From: Ophiobolus disseminans
Lineage: Eukaryota > Ascomycota > Dothideomycetes > Pleosporales > Phaeosphaeriaceae
Reading direction: 5' to 3'
Assembly: GCA_010093685.1 (NCBI GenBank)
Contig: MU006223.1
Location: 454,228-518,227, forward strand
Length of the DNA: 64,000 bases
Positions 1 to 11,701 of this stretch are shown piece after piece. A program made the position numbers and the translations under genes. The number at the start of each line of letters is the position of its first letter. Within the stretch, counting starts at the first letter, position 1. The notes below the pieces were generated by a model. The model had not been told where the DNA came from. It saw nothing but the letters and a program-made list of their open reading frames with translations, and did no database searches.

Positions 1-334
1 ATGCTGAGGCGACTCGCTGCCAGTTGAGCGGAAGTTCTCCGTCACGTGCTACGTCATTGGCTCGCGGCTTTCATTGGACGTGCGCGAGCAAACCTAACCT
101 CGCGCATCAATGCGGGACGCGTAGCTCGAAAATGGCACACACGAGCCGAAAGTCTCAGCGATGATATCAAGCACGGTGACACAGCGACAGAAAGATTGAA
201 TGGCGGACACACATCGCTGACCTGCCGTTTGTCGTAAGCTTCGCTTTTCTCGGCTCCAGATGCATCAAATCTGACACAATCGCAGCTCTTCCACGCACTC
301 CACGCGCACCCATTCCACAGCCATTACTGGCGCC
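1..334. other. Upstream region of the PPR gene
   Basis: No gene is supported here. The last 100 bases are pyrimidine/CA-rich, as expected of a leader, and end at the PPR start codon. The short frames in this stretch have no recognisable content. Confidence 0.4.
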
Positions 335-3322
335 ATGCTTGGCCCATATGTCTGCAGACAATGCAGAGTACGACTGTCACGACGCATTGCCCCCACACGT
401 AGCCCCCAATGGCAGCCTCGGGCAACCTTTCAGTCCCTCCGGAATAAAGCACAAGACGATGCCGACCCTCCCCACCCAGAGGCGCAACCTCAGCAACCGA
501 GGCATATTCAGGAGGAAAGCCCGGACAGCCAACCCACAAGGAATAATGCTATCCGGATTCGAACGCAGGGACGATACTCAAGATCTGTAGAGGCCGATGC
601 AGAAAGACGGAGACGACCTTCTTTCGCCCCGCAAGCCGACAGCGAACAAGCTGGCGCCCCAGGAGCAGCAAAGATTTCTCACAGGGCAGCCCCAGGACCC
701 GCTTCCGCTATCGACGAAGCCCTGGCCAATAATGACGTGGAACAAGCGTGGGCTCTGTTTGGGAAAACATACACATCGAGGGACTGTGCCGCCTTGATGA
801 AACCGCGGCTGGGCGACATAGCGCTACTGAACAACGGGACAGTATTTCGCAATCTTCTCAAGGCCGTGACCAGTGCATTCTGCACCACAAAGGACACAGC
901 AAGCATCACCCCTACTATGGTCCTCCTCAGATATGAGCAACTTGGCCTCACACGCCCCGAGTGCTGGGCCCGGGATACTTTGGACTACCTTACTCACCAG
1001 GCAATCTTAGGCAACAATGATTCGCCAAAGATGTCTGGGGGAGACCTATCGGCGATTCTGGCCGAGCTGCTATCAGTCTGGCGACTGTTTTTTCAGTGCA
1101 ACGGCACAGCTAAATTATCCTTGGATTCTGTTAGCACCCACTGGAACTTGCCGACTCTCGAAACTCTGCCCAACATGTTCGAGGACAGGGGGTTTAGCAG
1201 GCGGTTGCAAAAATTCCATCCTGGATATGTAGGGGAAGCAGTACTCGGTTTCTGCGCAGTGTATTCGTATGTTCTATTCCGTGCGCCGAGTGTCGTCCAG
1301 TCTCTACAACAGGATGCTCAGCCACTCATACGGTTCCTGGAGCGCTTGTTGGCGAGCTCCCGAGTGGATTTCGTTTTTCATCACACGCTAAATTCGGTCT
1401 GGTTTGAAAATCTCCCAAAGGACGTCCAAAGTGAGGTCATGAATAACATCGAAGCCGCACCCCAGAACGCCATGGCCGCAATGGCGGCACGAGGTGACAC
1501 CCTAGGAAAGGAAGCGACAGACGATGAGGCTGCCAACCTGGAAGCTTTTCACTTCAAGCAAATCGCTCATGCGGTTGAGTCACGGAATTCTTCCCAGGCC
1601 CTGGAAATGACTTGGAATCAGACAGTGAAGGCGTACGCTACAAATGGCACGCCAACTATTCCTCATCGAATATACAACGCATTCCTCTCCGGCTATTTGG
1701 TTCTCGGCCAAGCGCAGCGCTCCGTCGAGGTATGGAATCACATGATTGCGCATGGCATCAGGCCCAATATACAGTCCTGGGTTGCGCTCCTTGATGGTTG
1801 CGTGAAAGCAAGAGATCTTACCAGCTTCAATGCAATGTGGACACGAATGCTGAACACCGGAGTTGAACCGGATAACTATGCTTGGACCACTCGCATCACT
1901 GGTCTGTTCAATCTTCGTCAAGTAAATCTTGGCCTTGCTGCATTGGACGATATGGGCAAACGCTGGGTATCGGCCGACAATGTCATTCAGAACTCTCAAA
2001 CTCGCTCGCGCAGTCGTAAAGGTGCCAAAGCCCTCCCAGCATCTGCTAAAGCAGTCAACAAGTGCACAAAGCCTTCTATCGAGGTCATCAATGGCGCTAT
2101 CAGCGCTCTGGTCAAGATGCCTGCTGCTGTTATGCGGCAGGAAAAACGCATCGAATACATTCACAAGATACTCACATGGGCCGCCGGATTCTTCATCAAA
2201 CCCGATGCTGTTACTTACAACTCGTTGATTCAGCTCTACATCCTTGCGGGAGATTATTCTACGGCCTTCAAAATACTGGGGCAGATGGAGAAGGATGGCA
2301 TCGAAGGCGATATAGCGACACATAGCATACTCATCACTGCTTTGTTCGACAACCACTCCCTCGATGGTCTCACCGGCACCCAACAGGCCGACAAGATCAT
2401 CGCGCTATTCGACAGCATAGAAGCAGGGGGTATCAAATTGAACGAATATGCTTATGGCACAGCCATTGATCGCCTACTCAAGCAGTACTCGAACAACACA
2501 GCTGTCCGCCGCATTCTCGACCACATGCACGAACGGAATGTGCAGCTAAGCGCTCAAATCTACACCATGCTGATACAGTACTATTTCCAGCAGAATCCGC
2601 CTGCCATCCCAGCCGTCGATTCGCTTGTCGATCAGCTCTTCAAGAGCCGCAGAACGCCTACGGATAGACTCCTTTTCGACCGGACCATCGAAGGCTACGC
2701 CCACCACGGTGAAATCGGCAAGATGATGAGTGTGATCACGCGCATGTCAAAGCTCGGCACTACACCTAGCTTTTTAGCCCTCTCAGCCGTCCTCGACGCA
2801 CTGATACAGGACGGCGACTACGACCGCGCTAGAAACATTGTCCGCGACGTCGAGAACAGCATGGGCGTTGCGAAAGGCGGTGTCACGGGTGGAAGGGAGG
2901 CCCAGTATAGGTTCTTTGCCATGGTGAGAATCCATGGATTGGACAGGGACATAATGCAAGCCCAGCCCGACCATTACGATGAGCAAAGTGCAAGCGCAGA
3001 TTTCCAGACACTTGAACAAGATCAAGATAGGGCTGCTACCCAGCACCAGAACGACGACGCGCAGTGGGTTGATCCAGAGAGTATGGGCAACTTTACGTTC
3101 AGTCACAGAGCGAGCCAAGATGGCATGATGCCGGGCGACCAATCGACACAGCAAGAGGCCGACAGCGTCCACTCGCAATACGATCAACTACAAGGCGATG
3201 CGCAATATGAGCGCGAACCTCGCCCAGAACCCACGCCAGACGAAGAAGACGTTCATGGCTTCTTGAGAGACGAGCATGATGACTGTCACTCAAAAGTTGA
3301 TAGGCCGGAAGATCGTAGATAG
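335..3322 (+). CDS. Mitochondrial pentatricopeptide-repeat protein (Cya5/Pet309-like)
   Basis: Single-exon gene of 995 residues. The N-terminus (MLGPYVCRQCRVRLSRR) is Arg-rich, has a CxxC pair and lacks acidic residues, as in fungal mitochondrial presequences. Degenerate PPR helical pairs run from about residue 440 to 840, for example around YNAFLSGYLVLGQAQ, YAWTTRITGLFN and YNSLIQLYILAGDY. The last 110 residues are acidic, polar and probably disordered. PPR proteins bind organellar RNA. Large fungal members of this shape are usually annotated as Cya5/Pet309-like activators of COX1 mRNA translation or stability; that specific role is inferred. The start was chosen because the presequence begins there and the ATG has a C/A-rich context. 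An Mss51 gene, also a COX1 expression factor, lies 12 kb downstream. Confidence 0.85.
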   Translation: MLGPYVCRQCRVRLSRRIAPTRSPQWQPRATFQSLRNKAQDDADPPHPEAQPQQPRHIQEESPDSQPTRNNAIRIRTQGRYSRSVEADAERRRRPSFAPQADSEQAGAPGAAKISHRAAPGPASAIDEALANNDVEQAWALFGKTYTSRDCAALMKPRLGDIALLNNGTVFRNLLKAVTSAFCTTKDTASITPTMVLLRYEQLGLTRPECWARDTLDYLTHQAILGNNDSPKMSGGDLSAILAELLSVWRLFFQCNGTAKLSLDSVSTHWNLPTLETLPNMFEDRGFSRRLQKFHPGYVGEAVLGFCAVYSYVLFRAPSVVQSLQQDAQPLIRFLERLLASSRVDFVFHHTLNSVWFENLPKDVQSEVMNNIEAAPQNAMAAMAARGDTLGKEATDDEAANLEAFHFKQIAHAVESRNSSQALEMTWNQTVKAYATNGTPTIPHRIYNAFLSGYLVLGQAQRSVEVWNHMIAHGIRPNIQSWVALLDGCVKARDLTSFNAMWTRMLNTGVEPDNYAWTTRITGLFNLRQVNLGLAALDDMGKRWVSADNVIQNSQTRSRSRKGAKALPASAKAVNKCTKPSIEVINGAISALVKMPAAVMRQEKRIEYIHKILTWAAGFFIKPDAVTYNSLIQLYILAGDYSTAFKILGQMEKDGIEGDIATHSILITALFDNHSLDGLTGTQQADKIIALFDSIEAGGIKLNEYAYGTAIDRLLKQYSNNTAVRRILDHMHERNVQLSAQIYTMLIQYYFQQNPPAIPAVDSLVDQLFKSRRTPTDRLLFDRTIEGYAHHGEIGKMMSVITRMSKLGTTPSFLALSAVLDALIQDGDYDRARNIVRDVENSMGVAKGGVTGGREAQYRFFAMVRIHGLDRDIMQAQPDHYDEQSASADFQTLEQDQDRAATQHQNDDAQWVDPESMGNFTFSHRASQDGMMPGDQSTQQEADSVHSQYDQLQGDAQYEREPRPEPTPDEEDVHGFLRDEHDDCHSKVDRPEDRR

Positions 3323-6189
3323 ACACCTGTATATATACACATATGTACATATGTAAACGTATTTTTAAACACGCATCTCAGCTTCGTATGCAGGTCGTGA
3401 ATTCAACAATATTTCCGCCTATCAGACAACAACAACATTGATGCTAACATTCAAACACACAGCATATTACAGCGCAACGCCATATCTCCGATGCTGCATG
3501 AAACGGGCATCTAGAAGATGTGTGAAACATGCTTTAATGTACTATTCATGCGGTGGTGATGCCGTGGGACGCGTGGCTTAGGTAGGTAAATATATCTACA
3601 GCCTCGATGGGGCAGGTTGGCCGAGCTATACCTACACAAAATGAATATTGCACGGAGCGCGTGCGCAAAAAACACCATGCGTATTTTGTATGCAGTAACT
3701 CAGATTTTATAGATAGCTGCGACACAAGACTGGTCGGTCAGATTGCGCTGCTACATGCCCAGCCGAGGAAAGCCTTTACTTAGGTTCCTTTCGCAGGTTG
3801 CGGTTTGCTCTGTGCATGGACGCGGTGCTGTGGTATTAAAAATGAAGACAGCAGGCTGGTTTGCAAGCTAAGACGATGGGAATGTTTGATGCGAGGTATG
3901 CTGACGATCGTTTTGTCAAATGTACTGCTCGAGGCTTGATCTACTGGATGGACGCGCTGGACGTGCTCAAGAATGTTGGCGATGGGCGCTTAGATTCCGC
4001 TCGCTATGGTCAAGATGAGCATGGATGGTATGTGGGTTTGTTGTCTGATCCAAAGCAAGGTGTGAGGGTTGGGAGATGTTTATCTATCGATGCATGAAGG
4101 GGTAGGTTTGGAAGTGAAGCTTGTTGCTCAGGGGTGGTAGGGATGCAATTGCAGGATACCCTTGATTCTCATCCAGGTGTGTGGTTAGGACTGCGTTTGA
4201 CTGTAACATCTACTGATGATTTGCGGTCTTGTTATAATCCTTGTTGTGGTCTTGTACTGTTCCGACGGATGGTGAAGACGGATGAACGGACGCTGATATC
4301 ATTTGTGAACGTCGCTCTTGAGGCAGTGTTGCTTCGTACAGGGCAAAATGTTGGCCAAGAAGCTGTGTGCCTGGCAACGTACTGCCAATGCTGATAATTG
4401 CGATGCCTTTGAGGCGTAGCCATGCTGATGAAGGTACTAAGCACCTGGGCAAGCAGACGCCCAACTCAGCCGCGGGAGGTAGGTACAATCTTAGATATTC
4501 GGACTGTAAGCCTCGCCTTCTCAACCCTGAATGATCGTGTAAACAATTGCCAAATCTTCACGGAGCCGAAGGACCCCGTGAACGCGCTTAGCTAAAGATG
4601 TTATGTAGGGGTGAGGCAGTGCATCAGTACGAGGCTGATGCCTTATACCCGTTCGGGGCCATGTTGCCGACCATGCGGTGCAAATCATTGTGGGTTTTCT
4701 CCTGAGCGTAAAATATGAAGAGAAATGGCGCAGGAAGTCGTCCCGGTGCTGTCAATGGTCGGAAGTTGCCGCGCCGAAGTGACAGCGTTGACGTTCCCTA
4801 CCGCACTCGGATCCGGTGTTTTGAAGCACACCAGGCCTGGCAACTGGGATCCAACGGCTTCGGTGTCCAGTCGGCAATTTGGTACAATTCAGCGCAGGGC
4901 TGGTGATGCTCAAATCACCGCAATCGGTGTCTTGGACAAAGTTTGCATGTTGCAGGTGAAGGGGTGATCGTTCTTCCAATCAAAGACAGTAGCCAGTTTA
5001 GGGAAGGGTTGGCGATCACCGTCCATGACACCAAGCTCAGACTGTCTGCTTTTGGCAGTGTTGATGACAAGCCGGTGTGTAGAACAGGCCGGTCAAGCAG
5101 CAGCGGACTTGCTGCGGAGCAGGTGCGGCGCAACAAAGACAGCGGCACTGCAGCTAGAGAGCGTGAAGGAACATATTGACAACTAAGGCATGCAGGTGAG
5201 ACGCTGAAGACCAAGGCGTGGCGGTCGAGGCTCAGGCTCATATCGTGTGCAGTTGCTCCTTCCACCGCGTAATGGCACTGGAAGGAGCAGTAGAAGGACC
5301 AAAGAGATGTATGTCGCTGACAAGCACCCGTTCTTTGGGCAGCTCTTCGCGCGCAGGGCCACACGACCGTCCGAGTGGACGAATGGCAGTTGGCTCGCGA
5401 CTTTGGCCGCTTTGGTGTGCACAGCCTCAGGCTGGTGCGAGAAGGGGCTTGTGGTTCGTCCGATGAGGTTCGGCGTTGGCGGCTTGGGAGCCACCGATGC
5501 ATGAAGCGACGTAATGCCACGAGCCGGAGAAGAGCCACAAGGCCTTGGGACCGAAGTCTGCCACTTGGGACATTGTGTAGAGAAGTCGGTTTCGTGCAAC
5601 GGTGAAGAGGGATTAATGGTCATAGAAGTCATAGAATTCGAGTAAAACACGCGTCGTCATGTTGAAGATGTCACTGCTCGTATGCTGCTCAAGCCACGCA
5701 AGGAGGGCCACGGGCGGACCGGACAACGGCCATGCTGTGTGGCATGGATCGGCGTGGAGGTCGACCAACCGGGACTGGCCTGCCTTCTATTTCGGTGCAA
5801 GGCCAGCGAGCGGAGAGCACTGCCTCATCTTGAGACAAAACGCCCCCTTCAGACGGCGCCCAGCAAAAGAAGCCCACCGTCCCTCAGATCACCGCTCTTC
5901 TCTCGCTCCGACACTGCACACCTCCACAGACACCTTTAACACATATCGCAATCGCTTTCCACCAGATTTCAATCATCTCGACGACGCCCGACAGACGTGA
6001 GGAAACCTGCTCAGCCACACTCGCCCGGCAGAACCGGCAGCCAGAGACGAGCTGACGACGACTCTTTAGCAGCCTAACCGCTCCTGTCGCCCTCCAAAGT
6101 CCCGCAACACGACATCCCCAAACACCTCGACTTGTCTGCCTAAGGACCCATAACACCACCACCGACTCCTGCCTAACAGAGAACCCGCA
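3323..6189. other. Long gene-free stretch: PPR 3' end and bZIP leader/promoter
   Basis: About 2.9 kb without a supportable gene. Several open frames of 60-207 codons exist on both strands, the longest at 4915-5538 on the minus strand, but their translations look like random Ser/Arg/Pro-rich sequence and match no family I know. Bases 5850-6189 are C/A-rich and pyrimidine-rich like a fungal 5' leader. I read the block as the PPR 3' UTR plus an unusually long regulatory region for the bZIP gene. Confidence 0.4.
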
Positions 6190-8015
6190 ATGGCCACCGC
6201 AATACAGTCTGCGATGATAATGGCGCCGTCGTACAACCACCACACTAACCAGTGCATCGACCCGGAGCAGGAGTTCTTCGACTTCAGCCAGCTGCCATCG
6301 CCCACGCCCGCCACGCTGAAGCGCGAGTCCAGCGCAACCTCGACCATCTGCAGCCCCACCAGCACCAACATCGACGATGACCTCCAGACGCCCGCGAAGC
6401 CGAGTCATGAGTACGAGCGCTTCAAGCAGCAGACTGGCCTGCCCTCGGGGTCCCTCGCCGGCCTCAACGCCGCCTACGGCTCGGGCTTCGGCTTCAACTC
6501 GAGTGGTATCGACGAGATGGCCTTGATGGGCGACTCGTCGATGATGGACGGCGACTTCTACAACACCGGCCTGCCCGCCGACACCAGCATGAACATGGCC
6601 GGCATGGAGTTCCAGCAGTCCAACTATCTCTACAACGACAACACCCAGGACGACTTTGTCGACCCCTCGTCCATCGAGGAGGCTCCCCAGGTCCGCGTCT
6701 GGCCGGGCATGCATCAACAGGCCGCTTTGGCCAAGGCTCAGGCCCAGCAGCAACAGCGCCAGCATCAGCAGCAGATGGCTCTTCAACGGCAAGCGCAGGC
6801 ACAGGCACAGGCGCAACAGCAGCAGGTTCGTCAGCAGCCCGCCCAGGCTGGCAGGAAAACATCAAGCCCCCTGAGCGACGCCCGCACCGAGGAGACCATC
6901 GCCCGCGTCGTCGCACAGATCCGGGCCAACAGCCAGAGCGCCGCTTCCATGGGCGACAACCGACAGGACCTCCTGCCCCACATCATCCGCGCGAAGAAGG
7001 ACGAAGAGGACATGGATGAAGACGAGCGGCTGCTCGCCTCAGAGGAGGGCAAGAAGCTCAGCTCCAAAGAACGCCGCCAGCTGCGCAACAAAGTGTCTGC
7101 CCGTGCATTCCGCTCCAGGCGAAAGGGTTAGTACATGATTCATCTAGTCAACGACGCTGCTAACAACACACAGAATACATCGGCCAGCTCGAAGGCGAAG
7201 TCCAAGTCAAGGTCAACGAGGCCAACGACCTCCGCACCGAGAACCGCCTGTTGAGGGAGGAGAACGCACGCTCCCGCGCCTTTATCGAGCGCCTGCTCCG
7301 CCACCAGGCCTTCACCCCCTTCCTCGAGGAGCTGTCTCGCGAGGAGAGCCTCCAGCCCAAGACTCCCATGGCCTCCATGTCGTCGTCCTCGACCCCCACT
7401 GTCGCTCCTACCGCTCCCGCCCAATTCCAGGGCCAGCAGTTTGGCGCCATGTCGCAGGCTGAGAACACCCACGTCGGCATGACGCTCATCCCCGAGACTC
7501 AGTTTGACTTCTCGACACTCAATATCAACAACAGCAACTGGGGTGTGAATAACGGCTTTGGCTACCAGCAGCCCCGCGTCTTTGCGGTCCACGAGCTTCC
7601 CGAGGGCCCAGTCAACCCCCTTGACACCGAGGCTATGTCCGGCAAGGGCTATAGCGCCATCTTCAACGCCGAGGACGGATCATCTGTCGAGGATGAGGTC
7701 AAGCCCGACTATCCCGTCATCGAGCGCCCTGTCCAATCCGAGCAGCCTGCTTTCGCCGCTGTCGAGGATGAGGATGAGGACGACCTGTACGCCTCGTCGC
7801 CTGCCCCTTCAGCCTCCGCCACTCTCTCTGCCGCTCCCCTCGAGAACTACGAGACCCTCTTCACCAACCCCGAGAAGGCTCTAGAACATTACTCACTCGT
7901 CGTTGCTGATGAGGCACAAGAAACACGTCTAGCCGAGCGTCTAGAGAGGAGAATCGCGGCCATGGAACCCGTCTTCCAAAGATTAGCCGCCCTCACCTCC
8001 ATGCTCGACTCATAA
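6190..8015 (+). CDS. bZIP transcription factor (Idi-4/MBZ1-like)
   Basis: Two exons, 6190-7126 and 7174-8015, with a 47-bp intron (GTTAGT donor, GCTAAC branch, CAG acceptor), giving 592 residues. The intron falls inside the bZIP. Exon 1 ends in the basic region (NKVSARAFRSRR, about residues 297-313), preceded by KLSSKERRQLR, and exon 2 supplies the heptads (EYIGQLEGEV, RTENRLLREEN). A Gln/Ala-rich tract (about 176-215) and acidic segments (DEDEDD near 520) look like activation regions. The N-terminal block DFSQLPSPTP and the basic region resemble the fungal Idi-4/MBZ1 group, linked in other fungi to autophagy, cell-wall integrity or stress; this subgroup call is from memory. The protein should act in the nucleus as a dimer. 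The 2.9 kb upstream gap suggests complex regulation. Confidence 0.9.
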
Positions 8016-9195
8016 CATCCTCGTTCAAACTTGCCCTTCTTGTCTACTTCACCGCGACAAAAGCGTATCGCGAGCAGTTGTTAAGTGTCTTTGTTTTCTA
8101 GATGGTCTGTTGGGGTTGCGGAAACGACTTGTACGATTTCTTTTGTCATATACCCAGGCTGGCTACTTAGGCTTCAGCTGGGACTTTTTTTTAGCGCACT
8201 GTCGGCTTTCTTTTGTACAGATCCCGCCGGTACTCGGGCGGGTTTGGCGTTTTTGGGTTTCTTTCTCTGTGTATATTGGAGGCACGCGCCGAGATTGGGG
8301 CGGATTATGTAGAGAGAAATATCATCTTTGGAGATACATTGCTGCCCAACGTTGTGTGATGTCATGAGCCTAATGCTGGGTAATGATGCCTCAAGCTGGA
8401 CCACCACGTCGTTTTGATTCAAGTATGCAAGACACACCACAAAACGCCATCTCCACAACCGATACCTCGCACGCTCACGCAGCCGCAAGTCCCATCCCCA
8501 TCCCATCCCATCCCGCCATGCCCATCTCCACGCCCATCATGCACCCCGCCAACTTACGCATTTACCCGCCCCCAAACCCCCCCAGACTGCAATTAACCAG
8601 GCGAACGCCTCATGCACACCCGCAAACTTTAAATTACAACCCTCTGCGATTCACTTCCTCTTTAGATTTGCGCACCACCACAAGCCTCGCATCAACAGTG
8701 CTAGAACCTTCGAATACGGCGCCGGCGATGCACCGGGTACTATCAACAGCTCCCGAGTCCTTAATGCGCAGAGTGTTATAGGGCGTATCCTGGTTCTTAA
8801 GATGGGGATTTAAGGGTGGAGGGCAGGGATGGGGGGAGATCGGTGGGAGATCTTGGTTAGGTTGGGGGTGGTGTAGCGAGGGAGGGCGATCGGGAGTGTA
8901 GATCTGACGAGGGTGGGGATGGGGATATGAGATGAGAGAAGAGGGGTGAAGGGTAGTGGTAGTGGTAATGGTAATGGTAATATGGTGTAGGTAAAATTCA
9001 TCCAACTGATACGAATCTCAATCCCATCCCAAGATGGAAAGGTCAACTATATACAATCCCCAAAACTCCTTCCTCGTATGAATTTCCCAAGTCCAACGCC
9101 CGGTACGCCAAATACGCTAATAACAACATGCAAATAATATTCCCTCCGTCCTCCATCTCCATCCAATTTTCCCTCTCCCACCCAGTGCAGTCCGT
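8016..9195. other. Gene-free stretch with low-complexity DNA
   Basis: The 3' UTR of the bZIP gene is followed by C-rich (CCCATCCC runs near 8490-8520) and G-rich low-complexity DNA. Open frames here, such as 8383-8781, are Pro/Thr/His-rich with no domain and are not supported as genes. Confidence 0.4.
8952..8981 (+). repeat. Hexanucleotide microsatellite
   Basis: Five tandem hexamers: two GGTAGT units followed by three GGTAAT units. It lies in a purine-rich intergenic stretch downstream of the bZIP gene. Confidence 0.9.
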
Positions 9196-9399
9196 CTACT
9201 TCGTCTCCATCCTAGCCATGTCCTCTAGCGTCATGCCGCCGCTGAGTACGCGGCGTGCACTGGCGTGTTGGTTCTGCCACCGTGTGCGCGCGCCGTCCAT
9301 GGCTGCGCCTTCTGTTCGCGCTACAATGGTTGTGTAGGTGATGCCGACGACCATGAAGGCGGCGAAGGCGGGGAGGTAGGATTTGGGTACGGCGGGCAT
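9196..9399 (-). CDS. Small single-pass membrane protein, unrecognised
   Basis: A 67-residue frame with a good start context (ACCAAA before ATG). It begins MPAVPKSYLPAFAAFMV, with one hydrophobic helix (about residues 8-26), followed by a charged amphipathic tail rich in Arg, Gln and Met. The shape is that of small inner-membrane proteins of respiratory complexes or of their assembly factors, but I do not recognise the family. Codon use is GC-rich at third positions like the genes around it, and the frame is free of low-complexity sequence, unlike its surroundings. It may be a real small mitochondrial gene. Start and function are unproven. Confidence 0.5.
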   Translation of the reverse strand: MPAVPKSYLPAFAAFMVVGITYTTIVARTEGAAMDGARTRWQNQHASARRVLSGGMTLEDMARMETK

Positions 9400-10738
9400 T
9401 TTGGTGGGTTGTTGTTGGGTTGGTTTTGAGTTGGTGGTGATATGATAGGGTTGGTGTGTATTTCAATGTTGCTTTGTTTGATAGGTTGATAGGTAGGATG
9501 GTAGTTGATGTTATGCTCGTTGATTTGAAGCTGTCAATATGAGGATGTGATGATTGACTTGATGGGTAAGAATATCTGATATGACTGAATGACTCCAAAA
9601 AGGCGAAACAAAACACCTATCTTAAGTATCCTCCGCACCCACAACCCATCCACGGTACCCGCCGTCCACAACCCAAGAAGCGACGACTCCCATGGCTGCG
9701 GTTGCGTGACCCATTCCGAGCGCAAGACCAGAAACAGGAACCGGGCTCGCGGAGTCGTGCGAGCGTGGAAAAAAGCTGTAATCTCATTGGTTCGAGGCGC
9801 AGAATACGAAAAAGTGTCGTCTGATATGTTCCTGCAAACGCTGGCTGGAGTTCGGTTGGTGGCGAGATATTTTGTGCCTGGGCTGGGCTGGGATCCGTGT
9901 GGGGTGACCCGCGGCTCAAGGTCGTACGATGATACCCTGATCGCGGAATTTCTTGGATTTGATTATGGCGCACAGCGCCCTGCTCGTGCGGGGAGTGTCG
10001 AAGGTCTTGACACTCTCGAAAGGTATTGTCACATGTTTCTAATGACCTTGAGATGAGTTGGAGAAATTGTGGTGGTTCCTGCCGACTTCAACCATTGAGA
10101 GTTAGCGGCTTGGCAGACCTTTCCTTCCTTATTGCATGACTTGTTCTCTACCACAGTGTCCGACTTCCCGTTTCGTCTTTCAATCGCTGCCCCAATTGTA
10201 TTTATGAGGAGAGGGTGTGTAGCTTTTTTTTGCAATGATGGCAGGCAGCAATGAAACTTCCCAAACCCAAGAGAAACTCACAATGCCAGGAGTATACCTC
10301 GCCCCTTCCTGTGTTTAGCAGCACAGCTATGAGTCCTTGGCCAGTTCTTCAACAACCCGAGCGGCGCTCTGTTTGAGATATCCTGCTGTTCATAATCACA
10401 GTAACGTTCGGGCTTCGTATAATTTCTGCGATCTAATGGCAAGCTCTCAACACCACCCGTGTGTAGATAAGTATGGAAGCAGCCATGCATGGAATCAGCC
10501 ATGCAAGTCCCTCCGAGGTTTGAAGGAGCGCTGAAGGTAGGATACAGGTCCGACTGTACGATCGTCGTCCTTGCGGAAGTCATGGCCACCGTAACAGCAA
10601 TTGCAGGCGGCAAGATCTACATACCTTTTACTGTAGACAGTCACGGTATCATCACAACCACAGAGTCCAACATTCATCAACGAACATCCATTCTACTCGC
10701 TATTACTTTGCATCTAGCTGTTCAGACTCATTCACAAG
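9400..10738. other. Gene-free stretch
   Basis: No supportable gene. Overlapping frames on opposite strands near 9589-10056 and 9617-9973 are mutual shadows with Arg-rich translations. The last 200 bases should carry the promoter of the former secreted-protein gene. Confidence 0.35.
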
Positions 10739-11701
10739 ATGTATTCAGCTACACTCATCCTCATGCTTGAGGCCTTCTCACTCGCTCGCGCACAACATTC
10801 GTCCTCCGGGCTTTCGGACAACCGAGTACCCACACAATCTAAAGACCGTTTTTCAGCCGAAGACTCTGGCATTCGTCATATGTCGGCAATATCGACCCCG
10901 ATTATAATATCCCCAGATAGGGCCTCGACTGCATCCACTACAGCTCGTCTGTGGCCTCCGCTAGGAGCTATGCCGCCTACAGCGCCCACGATGCCCTCCA
11001 CTACTACGATAACAGACAACGTAGCCGCCTTCGACACTCGCGGCCTTACAGATCCACCAAACAGGTCTGACATGGGAGATTGCAAACCTAGATCCCGTGG
11101 TCACGGTCCACAAGCGGCCAATGATACACGCGCAGCCTTCCTTTCGAACCCCGAGTTTTCAAAACTTGCAAACAAAGCGGCTGTCCCCGAAAACTACAAG
11201 ACGCTTTACGTCGATCGAGCTAGCTCCACCACTGGTGAGAGGTATCTTACATAGGAAGAACTCGATACCTACAGCGTATTGGCATGCTCCCGATCCTGCG
11301 ACCGAACAAAGTCCTGCCACGCCTTCAACATATTCTTCGAACGGACACCGACGATCAATATCGGACCGAGCTGCAAGGATGCGATGAGCACCACATTGAT
11401 CAGATGTGTCTTGTGGGGAAGCAGGCTGAGCGAGACTGATACCAAGGACTATGGACACAAGAACTGGAATTTCGAAGTCGTCATCGCCGGATCGAATGCC
11501 TACAACAAAGTGGAGAAGGAGGTGAAGAGCGATGCGCGTAAGGTGGAGCTCAATAGGTTCGCACTCCGGGCAGTCACCGTGTTTGCAATTTGCGCCTGTA
11601 AGGTGTTGCGGGGATTCATGAGGCACATCGCATGGTCGGTTCTGGCTTCGTTTGGCTGGGGGGTACGTCTGATCAACTCCGTGATGACAAGTGGATGGTA
11701 G
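10739..11701 (+). pseudogene. Secreted PAN/apple-like protein gene interrupted by one stop codon
   Basis: One frame runs 321 codons from ATG at 10739 to a stop at 11701, broken only by a TAG at 11252-11254. Residues 1-19 (MYSATLILMLEAFSLARAQ) are a signal peptide. The region flanking the TAG matches the layout of a common secreted Dothideomycete family: an AAFLSNPEF...PENY segment, then Cys-rich CSRSCDRTKSCHAFNIFFER, SCKDAMSTTLIRCVLWG and NFEVVIAGSNAYNK, the hallmark of a PAN/apple-like fold. Because both sides are family-like and in phase, the TAG sits inside the former protein, six residues before TYSVLAC. Family function is unknown; these proteins are secreted and probably bind carbohydrate or protein. 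A base-calling error or readthrough cannot be excluded. The C-terminal 65 residues after the domain look less conserved. Confidence 0.65.

Noticed and set aside
1580..2383. 267-codon minus-strand frame
   Set aside because: Lies wholly inside the PPR gene on the opposite strand; a shadow.
4915..5538. 207-codon minus-strand frame upstream of the bZIP gene
   Set aside because: Ser/Arg/Pro-rich translation without domains, overlapped by similar frames on the other strand; it behaves like GC-rich non-coding DNA.
8383..8781. 132-codon frame downstream of the bZIP gene
   Set aside because: Low-complexity Pro/His/Thr-rich product from a C-rich run; no conserved block.
9589..10056. 155-codon plus frame and its minus-strand partner
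   Set aside because: Mutual shadows with Arg-rich composition and no recognisable motif.
11235..11254. A GTGAGA...ACATAG segment that could be read as an intron removing the TAG
   Set aside because: Only 20 bases, below any workable intron length, and its removal would shift the frame.
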